A DNA stretch of 44,504 nucleotides from Lautropia sp. (GTDB lineage Bacteria; Pseudomonadota; Gammaproteobacteria; Burkholderiales; Burkholderiaceae_E), in NCBI GenBank assembly GCA_030528325.1, contig JAUMZD010000024.1:1-44504 (forward strand), written 5' to 3'. Numbering within the stretch: position 1 is the stretch's first letter; each line of letters opens with the position of its first letter. Positions 36,946 through 44,504 of the stretch are shown one piece after another. The notes beneath the pieces are model-generated. The model was given only the letters and a program-made list of their open reading frames with translations. It was not told where the DNA came from and made no database searches. The position numbers and the translations under genes are program-made.

Positions 36946-38666
36946 TTGGCTGCATCCGGGTTGGTGCCATTGACCCAGTGACGGACGACGGTGGCGACCG
37001 CTGTCGGGTCGGTTCTGGCCAGTTGCAAGGCGTTGTGCTGGGCAATCGTCATGCCGATGCCCATGTTCGGATCGACTTTCTCGGCCTCCACAGCCTGAGC
37101 CTCCACGGTGTCGGGCGCCGGCAGATCCAGTGGCTCATCCACCCGCTCGCTCAGCTTGCGGGCGTTGTCCTGCTGCTGACGCATCGTCTTGAGGGCAGGG
37201 CGGATGAACATCATCAGGATCAGCAGGGCCAGCAGCACGAAGCCGAACTGCTTGCCCAGATCCTTGGCCAGTGACATCGTTTCGGGGTCTTTCCACAACG
37301 GCAGCTCGTCGGTGTCCGTTACCGGTTGGGCCGTGAACGGGGCATTCACCACCTGTACCGAGTCGCCACGCGCCGTCGAGAAACCGACAGCCTGTTGCAC
37401 CAGCGCTTCGATGCTCTTCAGTTCGGTTTCGGACAACGGGGTGAACACCGGCTTGCCGTCTTCGCCCACACTCTGCTTCTGGTTCAGCAGCACGGCCACT
37501 GACAGGCGACGAACGGTGCCGGTCTGGTTGCGGGTGACGCGTACTGTCCGATCCAGCTCATAATTCGTGACGGACTCCTGACGGCTGGAGCCATTGCTGT
37601 TCTGCTGACGCGCACTGGCACCGCCGGCGGCCTGCGTGTCCTGGGCGGCACCGTTGATCGGTGCGGAGACGGTTGCCGGCGGCTGGTTCGAGAGCGCCCC
37701 CGGAATGCCGCCTGCCGCACCCGGTGCGCCACTGCCGTCGAGGCTGGCCATCGTCTGCTGGCTGCGAATGGCTGCATTGGCCGGATTCTGATTCGGGCCG
37801 TAAGTCTCTGCCGTGGCTTCGCTTTGCGTGAAATCGATGTCGGCGGCCACCTGGGCGCGGATGTTGCCTGCACCCACGATCGGTTCCAGCAGATCCGTGA
37901 TGCGGCGGGTGAGCGTCCCCTCGATCTGGTTGCGGTAGTTCATCTGCGCCGTGTTCATGGCGCCACCATCCGCATCCAGATCCGACAGCAGCTTGCCGTT
38001 CTGGTCCACCACCGATACCTGCTTCGGGCTCATGTCGGGTACCGAAGCGGCCACCAGGTGCAGGATGCCCGAGACCTGCTGTCGATCCAGCGAGCGGCCC
38101 GGATAGAGGTTCAGCACGACCGAGGCCGAAGGTTTCTGCTGCTCGCGCAGAAAACCGTTCTGCACCGGCATCGCCAGATGCACCCGGGCGCTCTTGACGG
38201 CTGCCAGCCCCTGGATCGAGCGGGCCAGTTCACCTTCCAGACCGCGCTGAAAATTCAGCCGTTCCTGAAACTGGGTCGTGCCGAAGCGCTGTTTCTCCAT
38301 CAGCTCATAGCCGGTGGTGTCGCTTTTCGGCAGCCCCTGTGCGGCCAGTCGAAGACGAAGATCATGGACGCGGTCGGCTGGCACCATGATGGCGCCGCCA
38401 CCTTCCGTGTACTTGTAGGGCACATTCATCTGAACCAGCTGCGCCACCACGGCACCGCCTTCGCGATCCGGAAGATTGTGGTAAAGCACCCGCCAGTCGG
38501 GCTGCTGTGACCACAACCAGGCCGACACGGCCACGGCACCGAGGGCGATGACGCCGGCACCGGCCTTGAGCTTCATGGCCGTGGGCATCTGGGCAAATGG
38601 ACTGGCATTAACGCTGACAGGCATCGAGGTAGACATGGCGGGTGTGCTCGTACTCATGGCACGCAT
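36942..38666 (-). CDS. fliF: Flagellar MS-ring protein FliF
   Basis: This 574-residue protein forms the MS ring in the inner membrane. There is a first transmembrane helix at about 36-52, then the YscJ-like ring-building domain (WRVLYHNLPDREGGAVVAQL and following), a long Gly/Ala/Asn/Gln-rich periplasmic loop, a second transmembrane helix (FGFVLLALLILMMFIRPAL, about 478-496) and a C-terminal tail that binds FliG. The first gene of the leftward operon; its start region faces fliE. Two nearby ATGs (38666, 38657) are possible; neither has a strong ribosome site. Confidence 0.95.
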   Translation of the reverse strand: MRAMSTSTPAMSTSMPVSVNASPFAQMPTAMKLKAGAGVIALGAVAVSAWLWSQQPDWRVLYHNLPDREGGAVVAQLVQMNVPYKYTEGGGAIMVPADRVHDLRLRLAAQGLPKSDTTGYELMEKQRFGTTQFQERLNFQRGLEGELARSIQGLAAVKSARVHLAMPVQNGFLREQQKPSASVVLNLYPGRSLDRQQVSGILHLVAASVPDMSPKQVSVVDQNGKLLSDLDADGGAMNTAQMNYRNQIEGTLTRRITDLLEPIVGAGNIRAQVAADIDFTQSEATAETYGPNQNPANAAIRSQQTMASLDGSGAPGAAGGIPGALSNQPPATVSAPINGAAQDTQAAGGASARQQNSNGSSRQESVTNYELDRTVRVTRNQTGTVRRLSVAVLLNQKQSVGEDGKPVFTPLSETELKSIEALVQQAVGFSTARGDSVQVVNAPFTAQPVTDTDELPLWKDPETMSLAKDLGKQFGFVLLALLILMMFIRPALKTMRQQQDNARKLSERVDEPLDLPAPDTVEAQAVEAEKVDPNMGIGMTIAQHNALQLARTDPTAVATVVRHWVNGTNPDAAK

Positions 38667-38799
38667 TATTCGTCAGCGCACGAACAGGATATGCGTCAAA
38701 TACCGGGCTGGATGCCTGCTATTTTGCAGACATGTATCAGCGGCTATCGCTAGGATGACGGGGTGAGGCTGGCATTTTTCCGGCCCGAGGAGGAAGTCA

Positions 38800-39150
38800 A
38801 TGCAAGTGGAATTTCCCAGTTCTGCGCTGAAAGCTGCCGCTGATGCTGCTGCATCGGCCGGTCGTCCGGACAGGATCGGGGCGTGGGATCATCGTCTGCC
38901 GTCGGGCGGCGTCGAGAAAAGTCAGCAGGTGTCTTTTGGCGATCTGCTGATGGATGCGCTCAAGGACATCAGCAACACCCAGACTGTTGCAGACAGGCAG
39001 CAACGTGCCTTTGAGGTAGGGGAGCCTGGCGCCACGCTGGAGAGCACGATGGTGTCGATGCAGAAGGCCCAGATCGGCTTTCAGTCGGCGCTGACGGTGA
39101 GAAACCGGCTGGTGCAGGCCTACAGTGAGATCATGAGCATGCAGGTCTGA
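38800..39150 (+). CDS. fliE: Flagellar hook-basal body protein FliE
   Basis: This 116-residue protein joins the MS ring to the rod. The C-terminal half has the FliE features GATLESTMVSMQKAQIGFQS and the terminal RNRLVQAYSEIMSMQV. It is transcribed away from the fliF operon across a 133-bp gap. A strong ribosome site, GAGGAGG, precedes the ATG. A full copy of the dispersed repeat starts about 85 bp downstream. Confidence 0.95.
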   Translation: MQVEFPSSALKAAADAAASAGRPDRIGAWDHRLPSGGVEKSQQVSFGDLLMDALKDISNTQTVADRQQRAFEVGEPGATLESTMVSMQKAQIGFQSALTVRNRLVQAYSEIMSMQV

Positions 39151-39233
39151 GGGGCTGAGGGGGCTGAAAGGCATGACCCGGTGCGTGGCAAGCCCCGCCT
39201 CAATGAAAACGGCCGCCAGGCTTTCAATCCCTC

Positions 39234-39397
39234 GGATCTTGGGCGGCAGGAAAGTCGCGGGCTGCAAACCGGCCGCGCCGGCCCATGTTGCACCCGCTTC
39301 CTGCCCTATAGCTTGGGCTATGGGGCGGCGAATCGGGCACAAACCGTGCTCGGCGGGGCCAGTTTTCGCCTTCGCGATTCCTGGCGCCCAGGCTCCT
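39234..39397. repeat. Second full copy of the dispersed foldback repeat
   Basis: This copy is closely similar to 27105-27272 over nearly the full length, including GGGCGGCAGGAAAGTCGCGG, the central CCCTATAGC...GCTATGGGG hairpin and the terminal CGCGATTCCTGGCGCCC followed by AGGCTCCT. Its left outer end (GATCTTGGGCGG) is altered compared with CTAGGAGCCTGGGCGG. It lies between convergent genes. Confidence 0.87.
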
Positions 39398-39406
39398 GGG
39401 AACTTG

Positions 39407-39485
39407 GGGTACCCTGAACAAGTCCACGCGGACGCCGCATGCCGTTCCGGGGTGCGTCGCCTCAAGGTACTTGTTCAGCGTATCC
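39407..39485. repeat. 79-bp inverted-repeat element next to ycgR
   Basis: GGGTACCCTGAACAAG (39407-39422) and CTTGTTCAGCGTATCC (39470-39485) are complementary at 14 of 16 positions, including a perfect 9-bp core. The inner part (GGACGC, GCGTCG) pairs further. It ends five bases before the ycgR stop. It could be a non-autonomous mobile element (the CTGAACAAGTCC end resembles some insertion-sequence ends as I recall them) or a transcription end structure without a T-run. Confidence 0.6.
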
Positions 39486-39490
39486 CTGGA

Positions 39491-40264
39491 TCATCCAGCG
39501 TTGCGCTGGCGTCGTTCCACGTCCATCACATAGATCTGAATCTGCCGCGACATGCTTTCGGGCAGGCCCTGAAAACGGCAGCTCACGAGCTTGTGGCCAG
39601 GCATCTCGCCGGCGGCAACGCGGATCACTTTCAGATCGCAGGGCAGGGCGGCCGCTTTGTCCCGCTCGATGCGGCAATGACGCAGCATCTCCCCCGGCTT
39701 TGGCAAGCTGAGCGAATCGGGCCAATGAAAACACAGACCGCCAGCCGACAGGTCATGAATCGGCCCCTGTCCTTCCGTCACGTCGGCATGCCGGAAAAAC
39801 ACCGAGGCCCGGTCTGTCGAAGGGGGAAACACCCGAAAATCGTTTCGCCGCTGGATGCGCCAGCCTTCTGTCGGAATCGCGGCCACCAGATGCTGACCTT
39901 CCTCATCATCCTTCAGTGCGATCGAGGGGAGCTCCAGCTGAATCTTCACGGCGCCGGTATTGCCCACCAGCGTCAGCCCGTGGGCATTGAGCAGGCGGTC
40001 ATGGTGGGCAGGGGCCGCGTCGGTGTGCAGACAGAAGCTGTTGGCCTCCAGCGTTTCGACATGGGTGATCAGGTGGGGGTGATTCTCTTCATGGCCATAC
40101 AGCACCACGGGCGCCCTGGCCGACATCAGCTCTCGCAACATCGAGCGCACGCCCATCGTGCCGGCCACCCGGAATTCCGCCAGACTTTCATCCATCGAAA
40201 GCGGCAGGTAGCCGGGCAGGGGGGCATTCATTGGATCAGCAGACGGCTGGGTGTTCACGATCAT
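39491..40264 (-). CDS. ycgR: Flagellar brake protein YcgR (PilZ domain)
   Basis: This protein of about 257 residues is a c-di-GMP effector that slows the motor. It has an N-terminal YcgR domain and a C-terminal PilZ domain. The PilZ binding motifs are RIQRRNDFR (RxxxR, with a further Arg) and DLSAGG (the D/NxSxxG motif). It lies 36 bases downstream of fliT on the same strand, so it is probably co-transcribed with fliS and fliT. The start is uncertain: ATG at 40264, a TTG at 40279, or ATG at 40231. Confidence 0.93.
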   Translation of the reverse strand: MIVNTQPSADPMNAPLPGYLPLSMDESLAEFRVAGTMGVRSMLRELMSARAPVVLYGHEENHPHLITHVETLEANSFCLHTDAAPAHHDRLLNAHGLTLVGNTGAVKIQLELPSIALKDDEEGQHLVAAIPTEGWRIQRRNDFRVFPPSTDRASVFFRHADVTEGQGPIHDLSAGGLCFHWPDSLSLPKPGEMLRHCRIERDKAAALPCDLKVIRVAAGEMPGHKLVSCRFQGLPESMSRQIQIYVMDVERRQRNAG

Positions 40265-40299
40265 GCTCCGGTGGTTCAATCAAGATCAGGTCATCTCCA

Positions 40300-40680
40300 T
40301 CAGACGGGAGTCGTGACGATAGGCTTCGAGGCCGGCACTGTCTGCAACATGGGCGACAGGCGAGCATAAGCAGGCGACGACAGTTGCCGGATCCTTTCAT
40401 CCACGGTGAGGATTTCGCGGATCATCTTCAACCGCTTTTCTTCCAGCAGCCGTCGGGCATCCGGCTCGAAATCGGCCAGTTCCTGCCAGCTTTCCTCCAG
40501 ATCCCGTGCCAGTCGGGGCAGGGCGCTGCGAAGGTTTCTGACGCCCTCCCAGTCGCCGGCGCAGGCTGCCGTCAGCATCGATTCGGCGAGCCACAGGGCT
40601 TCCTGATACTGCTGCGGCAGCTCGATGCCGCCATCGGCATCCTGCATGGGATAGGCCTTGGCCAGGGTGCTAAAGAACAT
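40300..40680 (-). CDS. fliT: FliT-like flagellar chaperone
   Basis: This 126-residue helical protein is identified mainly by its place directly after fliS and by its length and helical composition (LWLAESMLTAACAGDWEGVRNL, a FliT-like opening). FliT is the chaperone of the FliD cap protein and, in enterics, a FlhDC antagonist. A GAGGG ribosome site precedes the ATG, nine bases after fliS. Sequence similarity in this family is weak, so the call leans on context. Confidence 0.8.
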   Translation of the reverse strand: MFFSTLAKAYPMQDADGGIELPQQYQEALWLAESMLTAACAGDWEGVRNLRSALPRLARDLEESWQELADFEPDARRLLEEKRLKMIREILTVDERIRQLSSPAYARLSPMLQTVPASKPIVTTPV

Positions 40681-40689
40681 GCCCAGCCC

Positions 40690-41109
40690 TCATGCGTTCG
40701 GTTTCAGGTTCATCACCTGGGGGCGGATGCTGCTCCAGGCATCGCGCAGATCCTTCAGCAGCTCGGTCACTTCCTCATACTGGGCCAGATTGTTGTGCAG
40801 GTTGGCCGACAGCAGCGTGTGGCTCATGTAGCTGTACAGGGCGGCGAGGTTGTCCGACAGCTCGCCCACATCCGGATCGAGCGACGCCTTCAGCCCCTCG
40901 TCGATGATGCGAATGGCACGGGACGTGGCCATGCCTTTGGTGGGAATGTCTCCTTGGCGAAGGGCGATGGCAGCCTTCATCACCGCCGTCACGGCACCGT
41001 CGAAGAGCATCTCGATCAGACGGTGTGGATCCGTCAGGTGAATCGAGCTTTCCAGATCGACCGTGTGATAGGAAGACGCTGCTTTCGGTTGATATTGCAT
41101 CGCAAACAT
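40690..41109 (-). CDS. fliS: Flagellin export chaperone FliS
   Basis: This 139-residue helical protein holds flagellin before export. Family features include SSIHLTDPHRLIEMLFDGA, KAIRIIDEGL-type segment (RAIRIIDEGLKASLD) and YSYMSHTLLSANLHNN. Starts at 41109 or 41100 are both possible; AGG lies seven bases before 41109. A sigma28-type promoter lies about 100 bases upstream. Confidence 0.95.
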   Translation of the reverse strand: MFAMQYQPKAASSYHTVDLESSIHLTDPHRLIEMLFDGAVTAVMKAAIALRQGDIPTKGMATSRAIRIIDEGLKASLDPDVGELSDNLAALYSYMSHTLLSANLHNNLAQYEEVTELLKDLRDAWSSIRPQVMNLKPNA

Positions 41110-41207
41110 GGATGAACCTGCGTGAAGGGAATCAGAAACATGACCGCGCTCATTCTGGCATCGGCATCGGTAGGCCGATCCGCAGACGCAGCGGCGTCCT
41201 GTAGCCT

Positions 41208-41234
41208 TTATCGTCCTTTATGCGGCCAACTTTA
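41208..41234 (-). promoter_or_regulatory. Sigma28 (FliA) promoter of fliS-fliT-ycgR
   Basis: On the minus strand TAAAGTTG (41234-41227), an 11-base spacer, then GACGATAA (41215-41208). The FliA consensus is TAAAGTTT-N11-GCCGATAA, so 14 of 16 positions match with exact spacing. The predicted start of transcription is near 41200, about 90 bases before fliS. Confidence 0.8.
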
Positions 41235-41433
41235 GCGGCCGAACAGCGGCGCAGAAATGGGGTGTTTTTCGGGGAACCTGCGGATGCAGGGAGCGGTCAT
41301 GACAGGTAGGATAATGTGAGGCATGCACGCCAGTGTGGTGAGTAACGCATGAGGTCGCATATGGCATGACATGGTATGGGGTGGGCAGGTGTCGGCTCTC
41401 CTGACACGAATTCAATCTCCAGAGCCTGTTACC

Positions 41434-41462
41434 TTGACCACTGTTCTTTGAGACAGTAAATT
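41434..41462 (+). promoter_or_regulatory. Sigma70-type promoter of the Rpn-like gene
   Basis: TTGACC (41434-41439), a 17-base spacer, then TAAATT (41457-41462). Five of six and four of six bases match the consensus with ideal spacing. Transcription would start near 41469, about 23 bases before the ATG. Confidence 0.55.
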
Positions 41463-41491
41463 GGCTTCATCTCTTCGACAGGTCAAGACCC

Positions 41492-42394
41492 ATGCCCATC
41501 AATCATGACCAGAACTTCAAGAACCTGATTCTCGATTACCCCCGTCAAGCCCTGGCTTTCTTTGCTGCCGAGGCAGTGAAACGGATCGACCCTGACGCCG
41601 AGGTCATCCCCATTCGGCAGGAGCGTCTGAAGAACCGGCTCAGCGATCGCTTCTTCGAGCTGGATGTGCCGTTGCGCGTCACCTGGGGGGATGGGCGAGA
41701 GGATGTCATGCTTTTCGTGCTGGAGGAAGAAAGCGATCCGCGCCGTTATTCCATTTACCGGCTGGGGGTTTACTGCCTTCAGCTTGCCGAGGAATTCGAC
41801 ACGGATCGGGTCGTGCCCGTGGTGATCTTCCTGAAGTGCCGGCCCGAACCCAGAACCAGCGTGGCGCTGGGCGGTGACAGGGTCGTGCTCAGCTTTGAGC
41901 CATTCATCTTCATGCTGGGCAACCTCTGCTCGGCCGAGTATCTGGAGAGCACCAACATCGTGGCCCGCATCGCCTTGCCCTGCATGCGGCATGAATCCTC
42001 GGAAGGGCAATGCCATGCCAGGGGCAAGGCCGTGCAGGGGCTGACAACCTACGAGCGTGACCCGGAGAAAATCTTGAAGTACTATGAGTTTATCCAGCAC
42101 TATTCGCATCTTGATGAAACGGCACAACGTCTGTACGCTGAGTACTACGCGAAGGAGGAAGAGCAGATGAGCAGCTATGTGGAGCAGATCCGGGCCGAGG
42201 GCCGGCAGCAAGGTTTGCAACAAGGCTTGCAGCAGGGCGAGCAGCAATTGCTGCTGAAGCAGCTGAGGGTGCGTTTCGGCGCCCTGGATGACGGCGTTGC
42301 TCAGCGTCTCAAAGATGCCTCAGTCGAAGAACTCGACCGCTGGGCTGCCAACATCCTCACGGCCAGATCTCTGGATGACGTGTTTCAGGTGTAA
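41492..42394 (+). CDS. Rpn family recombination-promoting nuclease / putative transposase, with DUF4351 tail
   Basis: This 300-residue protein resembles the Rpn/YhgA-like PD-(D/E)XK nuclease family, linked to horizontal transfer and RecA-independent recombination. The N-terminal region carries RFFELDVPLRVTW and VMLFVLEEESDPRRYSIYRL, where the acidic and basic nuclease residues are expected. A Gln-Gly repeat (GLQQGLQQGEQQ, about 236-250) leads into a C-terminal DUF4351-like segment (LKQLRVRFGALDD through DRWAANIL). It lies opposite to the flagellar genes, splitting fliS from fliD, with its own promoter. The family is often mobile or phage-defence related; the role here is unknown. Confidence 0.85.
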   Translation: MPINHDQNFKNLILDYPRQALAFFAAEAVKRIDPDAEVIPIRQERLKNRLSDRFFELDVPLRVTWGDGREDVMLFVLEEESDPRRYSIYRLGVYCLQLAEEFDTDRVVPVVIFLKCRPEPRTSVALGGDRVVLSFEPFIFMLGNLCSAEYLESTNIVARIALPCMRHESSEGQCHARGKAVQGLTTYERDPEKILKYYEFIQHYSHLDETAQRLYAEYYAKEEEQMSSYVEQIRAEGRQQGLQQGLQQGEQQLLLKQLRVRFGALDDGVAQRLKDASVEELDRWAANILTARSLDDVFQV

Positions 42395-42695
42395 TGAATG
42401 AGAGGGGTCATGCTGCAAGAAGCCCGCTTTGATAAACGTATTCAGCAACTTGATTTCATTCACCAGGGTTTTGCCGTCCAGGACGGTAAAAGGCATGAAA
42501 AGAGCTTGTCTGAGATGCTCATTGAAAGGGGCATATACAACGGACGCCTGAGTCAGCTGCCTGATGCCTCTGTTCCGACTTGCCCCTATCCGCATGTCCC
42601 AGATGCTGGATATAGAAGAATTTCAGGTACCAAAAAAGAAAAGGCTGGCAGCGCTTGCCAGCCTGATCGGCGGTTCAGAGTATCCTTGAACCCCA
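42395..42695. other. Intergenic region between the Rpn-like gene and fliD
   Basis: These 301 bases hold the fliD terminator at 42632-42664. The left part (42398-42600) contains a short frame that I do not recognise and that overlaps the fliD end in its longest form, so I do not call a gene there. Confidence 0.55.
42632..42664 (-). terminator. fliD terminator
   Basis: AGGCTGGC (42642-42649) and GCCAGCCT (42657-42664) form an 8-bp stem. On the minus strand it is followed by TTTTCTTTTTT (42641-42632). It lies 32 bases after the fliD stop. Confidence 0.88.
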
Positions 42696-44156
42696 TCAAC
42701 GCGGGAGAATGGCCGCAATCGACGCAAATGAGTTCGTGATCTTCGTGATGTTCGCGTCCAGTGCCGCATACTGTTTGCGCAGTTGCTCTTCACGGCGCGT
42801 CAGATTGTCACTGATCCGGTCGTGCTTGTCGGAGTGGGCCTTCAGCGCGCGGTTCAGCACATCGGTGGCACCCTGGATGCTGCCTTTCGGATCGAGGATT
42901 TCCTTCAGTCGATCACCCAGACGCCTGGCAAGCCCCCCGGGGGAGGCGGGAGATGCGCCCGGGGCACCCGGCGTGCCGCCAGGTGTGGTGGCATTGCTAC
43001 CCGCGGCGCCGAGGTCGCCAGCCAGCAGACGACGCAGCCGGGCCGGGTCGTTCAGCAGGGCTTCGAGCTTGTCCTTCTTGATGCTCAGCCCGCCGTCGCG
43101 GCCCAGCTCGAAGCCTGCCTTGCTCAGACTGGTGTTGTCGTCCTCGCCTGGTTGGGCGCGAACCAGCGAGCGAAGCTGGCCCTGAATCCGGATGATCGTG
43201 GCATTGCCCTGCAAGGTGCCGGCCGTCTTCGATCCCGCGTCGTAGCGCGTCTCCGAGGAGATCAGGCTGTTGACCTTGTTGTAGGCGTTGATGAAGGCTT
43301 CCACATCCTCTTTCAGCGAGTCCTTGTTGGCTTCGACCTGAATCGACACCGGCTGGGGGCCGGTCTTTTTCAGTTCGAGCGTGACGCCTTCGATCAGATC
43401 GGTCACCTTGTTGCTGGCCGACGTGGCGGCCAGCCCGTTGATCTGCAATTTGGCATCCCGGGCAATCTGGGTGCGTTGCGTGCCGTTGCTGCCCGTGGCC
43501 TGGGTGGCCGACACATTCAGGGCATCGAGCTGGCCGCCACCGCTGGCCGTGATGTTGAAGGCATTTTCAGCGCCGGTTTCGCGGCTGCTCAGCATCAGGC
43601 GTACGCCGGACTGATCCTTGACCAGACTGGCACTGACGCCGGCATTGCTGCGGTTGATCGCATCGCGGACGTCCTGAAGGGTGGCATTTTCGGCCAGATT
43701 GATGGTCACGGCGGGGCGGTTGCCGTCCTGCTCGAACGCGGTGCCATTTTCATCCACCAGACCCATCTGGATGTGCAGGGTGCCACCACCCACCACCGTG
43801 TCGGCCGAGGCAAAGCTGCGCGTTGCCACCGCCTGGCTCTGGGCCAGCTGATCGACGCGCAGCGAGTGCATGCCTTGTGCGCCGGGCGCGCCGCTGCCTC
43901 CGCTCGCGACGATCATCGCCTCGTCACCGCTTTTCGCGGTACTGTTCTGCCAGGTGCTCTGGCGGGTCAGCTTGTCGGTGGCCGTTTGCAGCTCGGACAG
44001 GGCAGACTTCACCTTGCCCCAGGCCGACAGCTTGGTGTTGATGCCGTCCTGCTGTTTCTTGATCTTGGCCAGCGGTTCGCGCTCAAGCGCCATCAGCTGG
44101 GAAACGATGCCGTTGACGTCGATGGAACCGCCGGCTGCCGTAATTGCGCTTGCCAT
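42696..44156 (-). CDS. fliD: Flagellar filament cap protein FliD
   Basis: This 486-residue protein caps the filament and folds flagellin. The N-terminal coiled-coil domain has GGSIDVNGIVSQLMALEREPL, and the C-terminal coiled-coil includes LTRREEQLRKQYAALDANITKI. Between them is a variable central region with the Ala/Gly/Pro-rich stretch AGSNATTPGGTPGAPGASPA (about 395-425). A good ribosome site (AGAGG) precedes the ATG. It normally forms one operon with fliS and fliT, but here has its own terminator and probably its own promoter. Confidence 0.95.
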   Translation of the reverse strand: MASAITAAGGSIDVNGIVSQLMALEREPLAKIKKQQDGINTKLSAWGKVKSALSELQTATDKLTRQSTWQNSTAKSGDEAMIVASGGSGAPGAQGMHSLRVDQLAQSQAVATRSFASADTVVGGGTLHIQMGLVDENGTAFEQDGNRPAVTINLAENATLQDVRDAINRSNAGVSASLVKDQSGVRLMLSSRETGAENAFNITASGGGQLDALNVSATQATGSNGTQRTQIARDAKLQINGLAATSASNKVTDLIEGVTLELKKTGPQPVSIQVEANKDSLKEDVEAFINAYNKVNSLISSETRYDAGSKTAGTLQGNATIIRIQGQLRSLVRAQPGEDDNTSLSKAGFELGRDGGLSIKKDKLEALLNDPARLRRLLAGDLGAAGSNATTPGGTPGAPGASPASPGGLARRLGDRLKEILDPKGSIQGATDVLNRALKAHSDKHDRISDNLTRREEQLRKQYAALDANITKITNSFASIAAILPR

Positions 44157-44191
44157 ATGAACCTCTACAGATTGGGTTGCTTTCGAGCATC

Positions 44192-44218
44192 ATATCGGCG
44201 GTTTGGGCAGGGGCGTAA
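44192..44218 (-). promoter_or_regulatory. Weak sigma28-like promoter of fliD
   Basis: On the minus strand GCCGATAT (44199-44192) matches the FliA -10 well, and it is placed about 36 bases before the fliD start. The -35 at the right spacing is TTACGCCC (44218-44211), a poor match. Confidence 0.35.
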
Positions 44219-44333
44219 GGGGGCAGGGCACCGGCTACAGCGTACCGCTATCCGTTGATCGGACAGGGTTGAGGGGCAACGGACGGGCGGTACCGATGGG
44301 CCGATCAATACCTGAATGATGGGATGTCTTGCC

Positions 44334-44413
44334 AAAAAATGGCCTGAACCAACCCCGGCAGGGGGAACGCGCGGATACGATAACGATAAATATTGCCGGG
44401 GCCAGTTCAGGCC
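44334..44413 (-). terminator. Long hairpin terminator of a leftward gene beyond the window
   Basis: GGCCTGAACCAACCCCGGC (44341-44359) and GCCGGGGCCAGTTCAGGCC (44395-44413) are nearly complementary over 19 bases with a 35-base loop. On the minus strand the stem is followed by ATTTTTT (44340-44334). It would end a transcript coming from the right; a flagellin gene is the natural candidate. Confidence 0.7.
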
Positions 44414-44504
44414 AGGGTTGGACGATAAATGCGATACTCGATCCAGATAATGTCCGCGATGCGGACGGTATCCATCTTGCACGGTTTGTCGTGTGCTGAC
44501 ATCA

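Larger units (their letters stand above)
39151..39490. other. Intergenic region between convergent fliE and ycgR, filled by two repeat elements
   Basis: These 340 bases contain no gene. Most of it is a full copy of the dispersed foldback element (39234-39397) and a second inverted-repeat element (39407-39485). ORFs that cross this stretch are repeat-derived and share sequence with ORFs crossing 27105-27272. Confidence 0.7.
41110..41491. other. Divergent control region between fliS and the Rpn-like gene
   Basis: No gene is supported in these 382 bases. It carries a sigma28-type promoter toward fliS and a sigma70-type promoter toward the Rpn gene (both listed). The middle part, about 41240-41430, is AT-richer than its neighbours and has no structure I can name. 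Confidence 0.6.
44157..44504. other. Intergenic region upstream of fliD to the window end
   Basis: No gene is supported in this 348-bp stretch. It holds the weak sigma28-like site and the long terminator listed above. Beyond 44413, AT-rich sequence with GATAAAT repeats has no gene that I can call. Confidence 0.5.

Noticed and set aside
38705-38720. GGGCTGG-N4-CTGCT, a sigma54-like site upstream of fliE
   Set aside because: The GG/GC spacing is right, but the other positions match poorly and no other sigma54 sign appears in the locus.
42398-42739. 113-residue frame after the Rpn-like gene
   Set aside because: It overlaps the end of fliD and its terminator, and no family is recognisable.

Overview
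This window is GC-rich chromosomal DNA from a motile bacterium, most likely a betaproteobacterium of the order Burkholderiales. Three things point there: the yggX-argA-hrpA cluster, the gene order and family types of the flagellar locus, and an N-acetylglutamate synthase of the classical ArgA type. The genus cannot be fixed from sequence alone. Lautropia-like organisms would fit, but that is inference. Coding density is high, and many long antisense reading frames are only high-GC shadows.

Layout, left to right. (1) The 3' part of a tRNA-His gene with a terminator (1-141). (2) A four-gene rightward operon for the branched-chain 2-oxoacid dehydrogenase complex, bkdA1-bkdA2-bkdB-lpdV (470-5736). 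A possible 32-codon ORF bridges bkdA1 and bkdA2. (3) A leftward operon (5852-11703) that starts with biotin synthase bioB and continues with a complete Opp/Nik-type ABC importer: binding protein, two permeases, and a fused double ATPase. Three of its four junctions are ATGA overlaps. (4) A mixed region (12083-24509): an orphan FecR-like protein, a YceB-like lipoprotein, a MipA/OmpV outer-membrane protein, a REC-GGDEF-EAL protein, rpiA, yggX, argA and a long hrpA. (5) A diguanylate cyclase with an intact GGDEF motif and I-site (24841-26163). (6) A flagellar locus (26264-44156): leftward operon fliFGHIJKLMNOPQR, divergent fliE, then leftward ycgR, fliT, fliS and fliD. A rightward Rpn-family nuclease gene sits between fliS and fliD.

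The genes of part 6 build the MS ring, C ring, export gate and ATPase complex, hook-length ruler, filament cap and its chaperones. YcgR is the c-di-GMP-responsive brake. A close match to the sigma28 (FliA) promoter lies upstream of fliS and could drive fliS-fliT-ycgR as a late class unit. A diguanylate cyclase next to fliR and a probable phosphodiesterase further left are local sources of c-di-GMP turnover.

The most striking non-gene feature is a dispersed element of about 165 bp whose whole length folds back on itself as an imperfect hairpin (ERIC-like). Two near-complete copies (27105-27272, 39234-39397) and four single-arm fragments (13696, 17681, 18135, 28572) occur in this window. Several abut or supply stop codons. 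One forms the C-terminus of FliO and another provides the fliQ stop. A second, unrelated 79-bp inverted-repeat element (39407-39485) lies next to one full copy.
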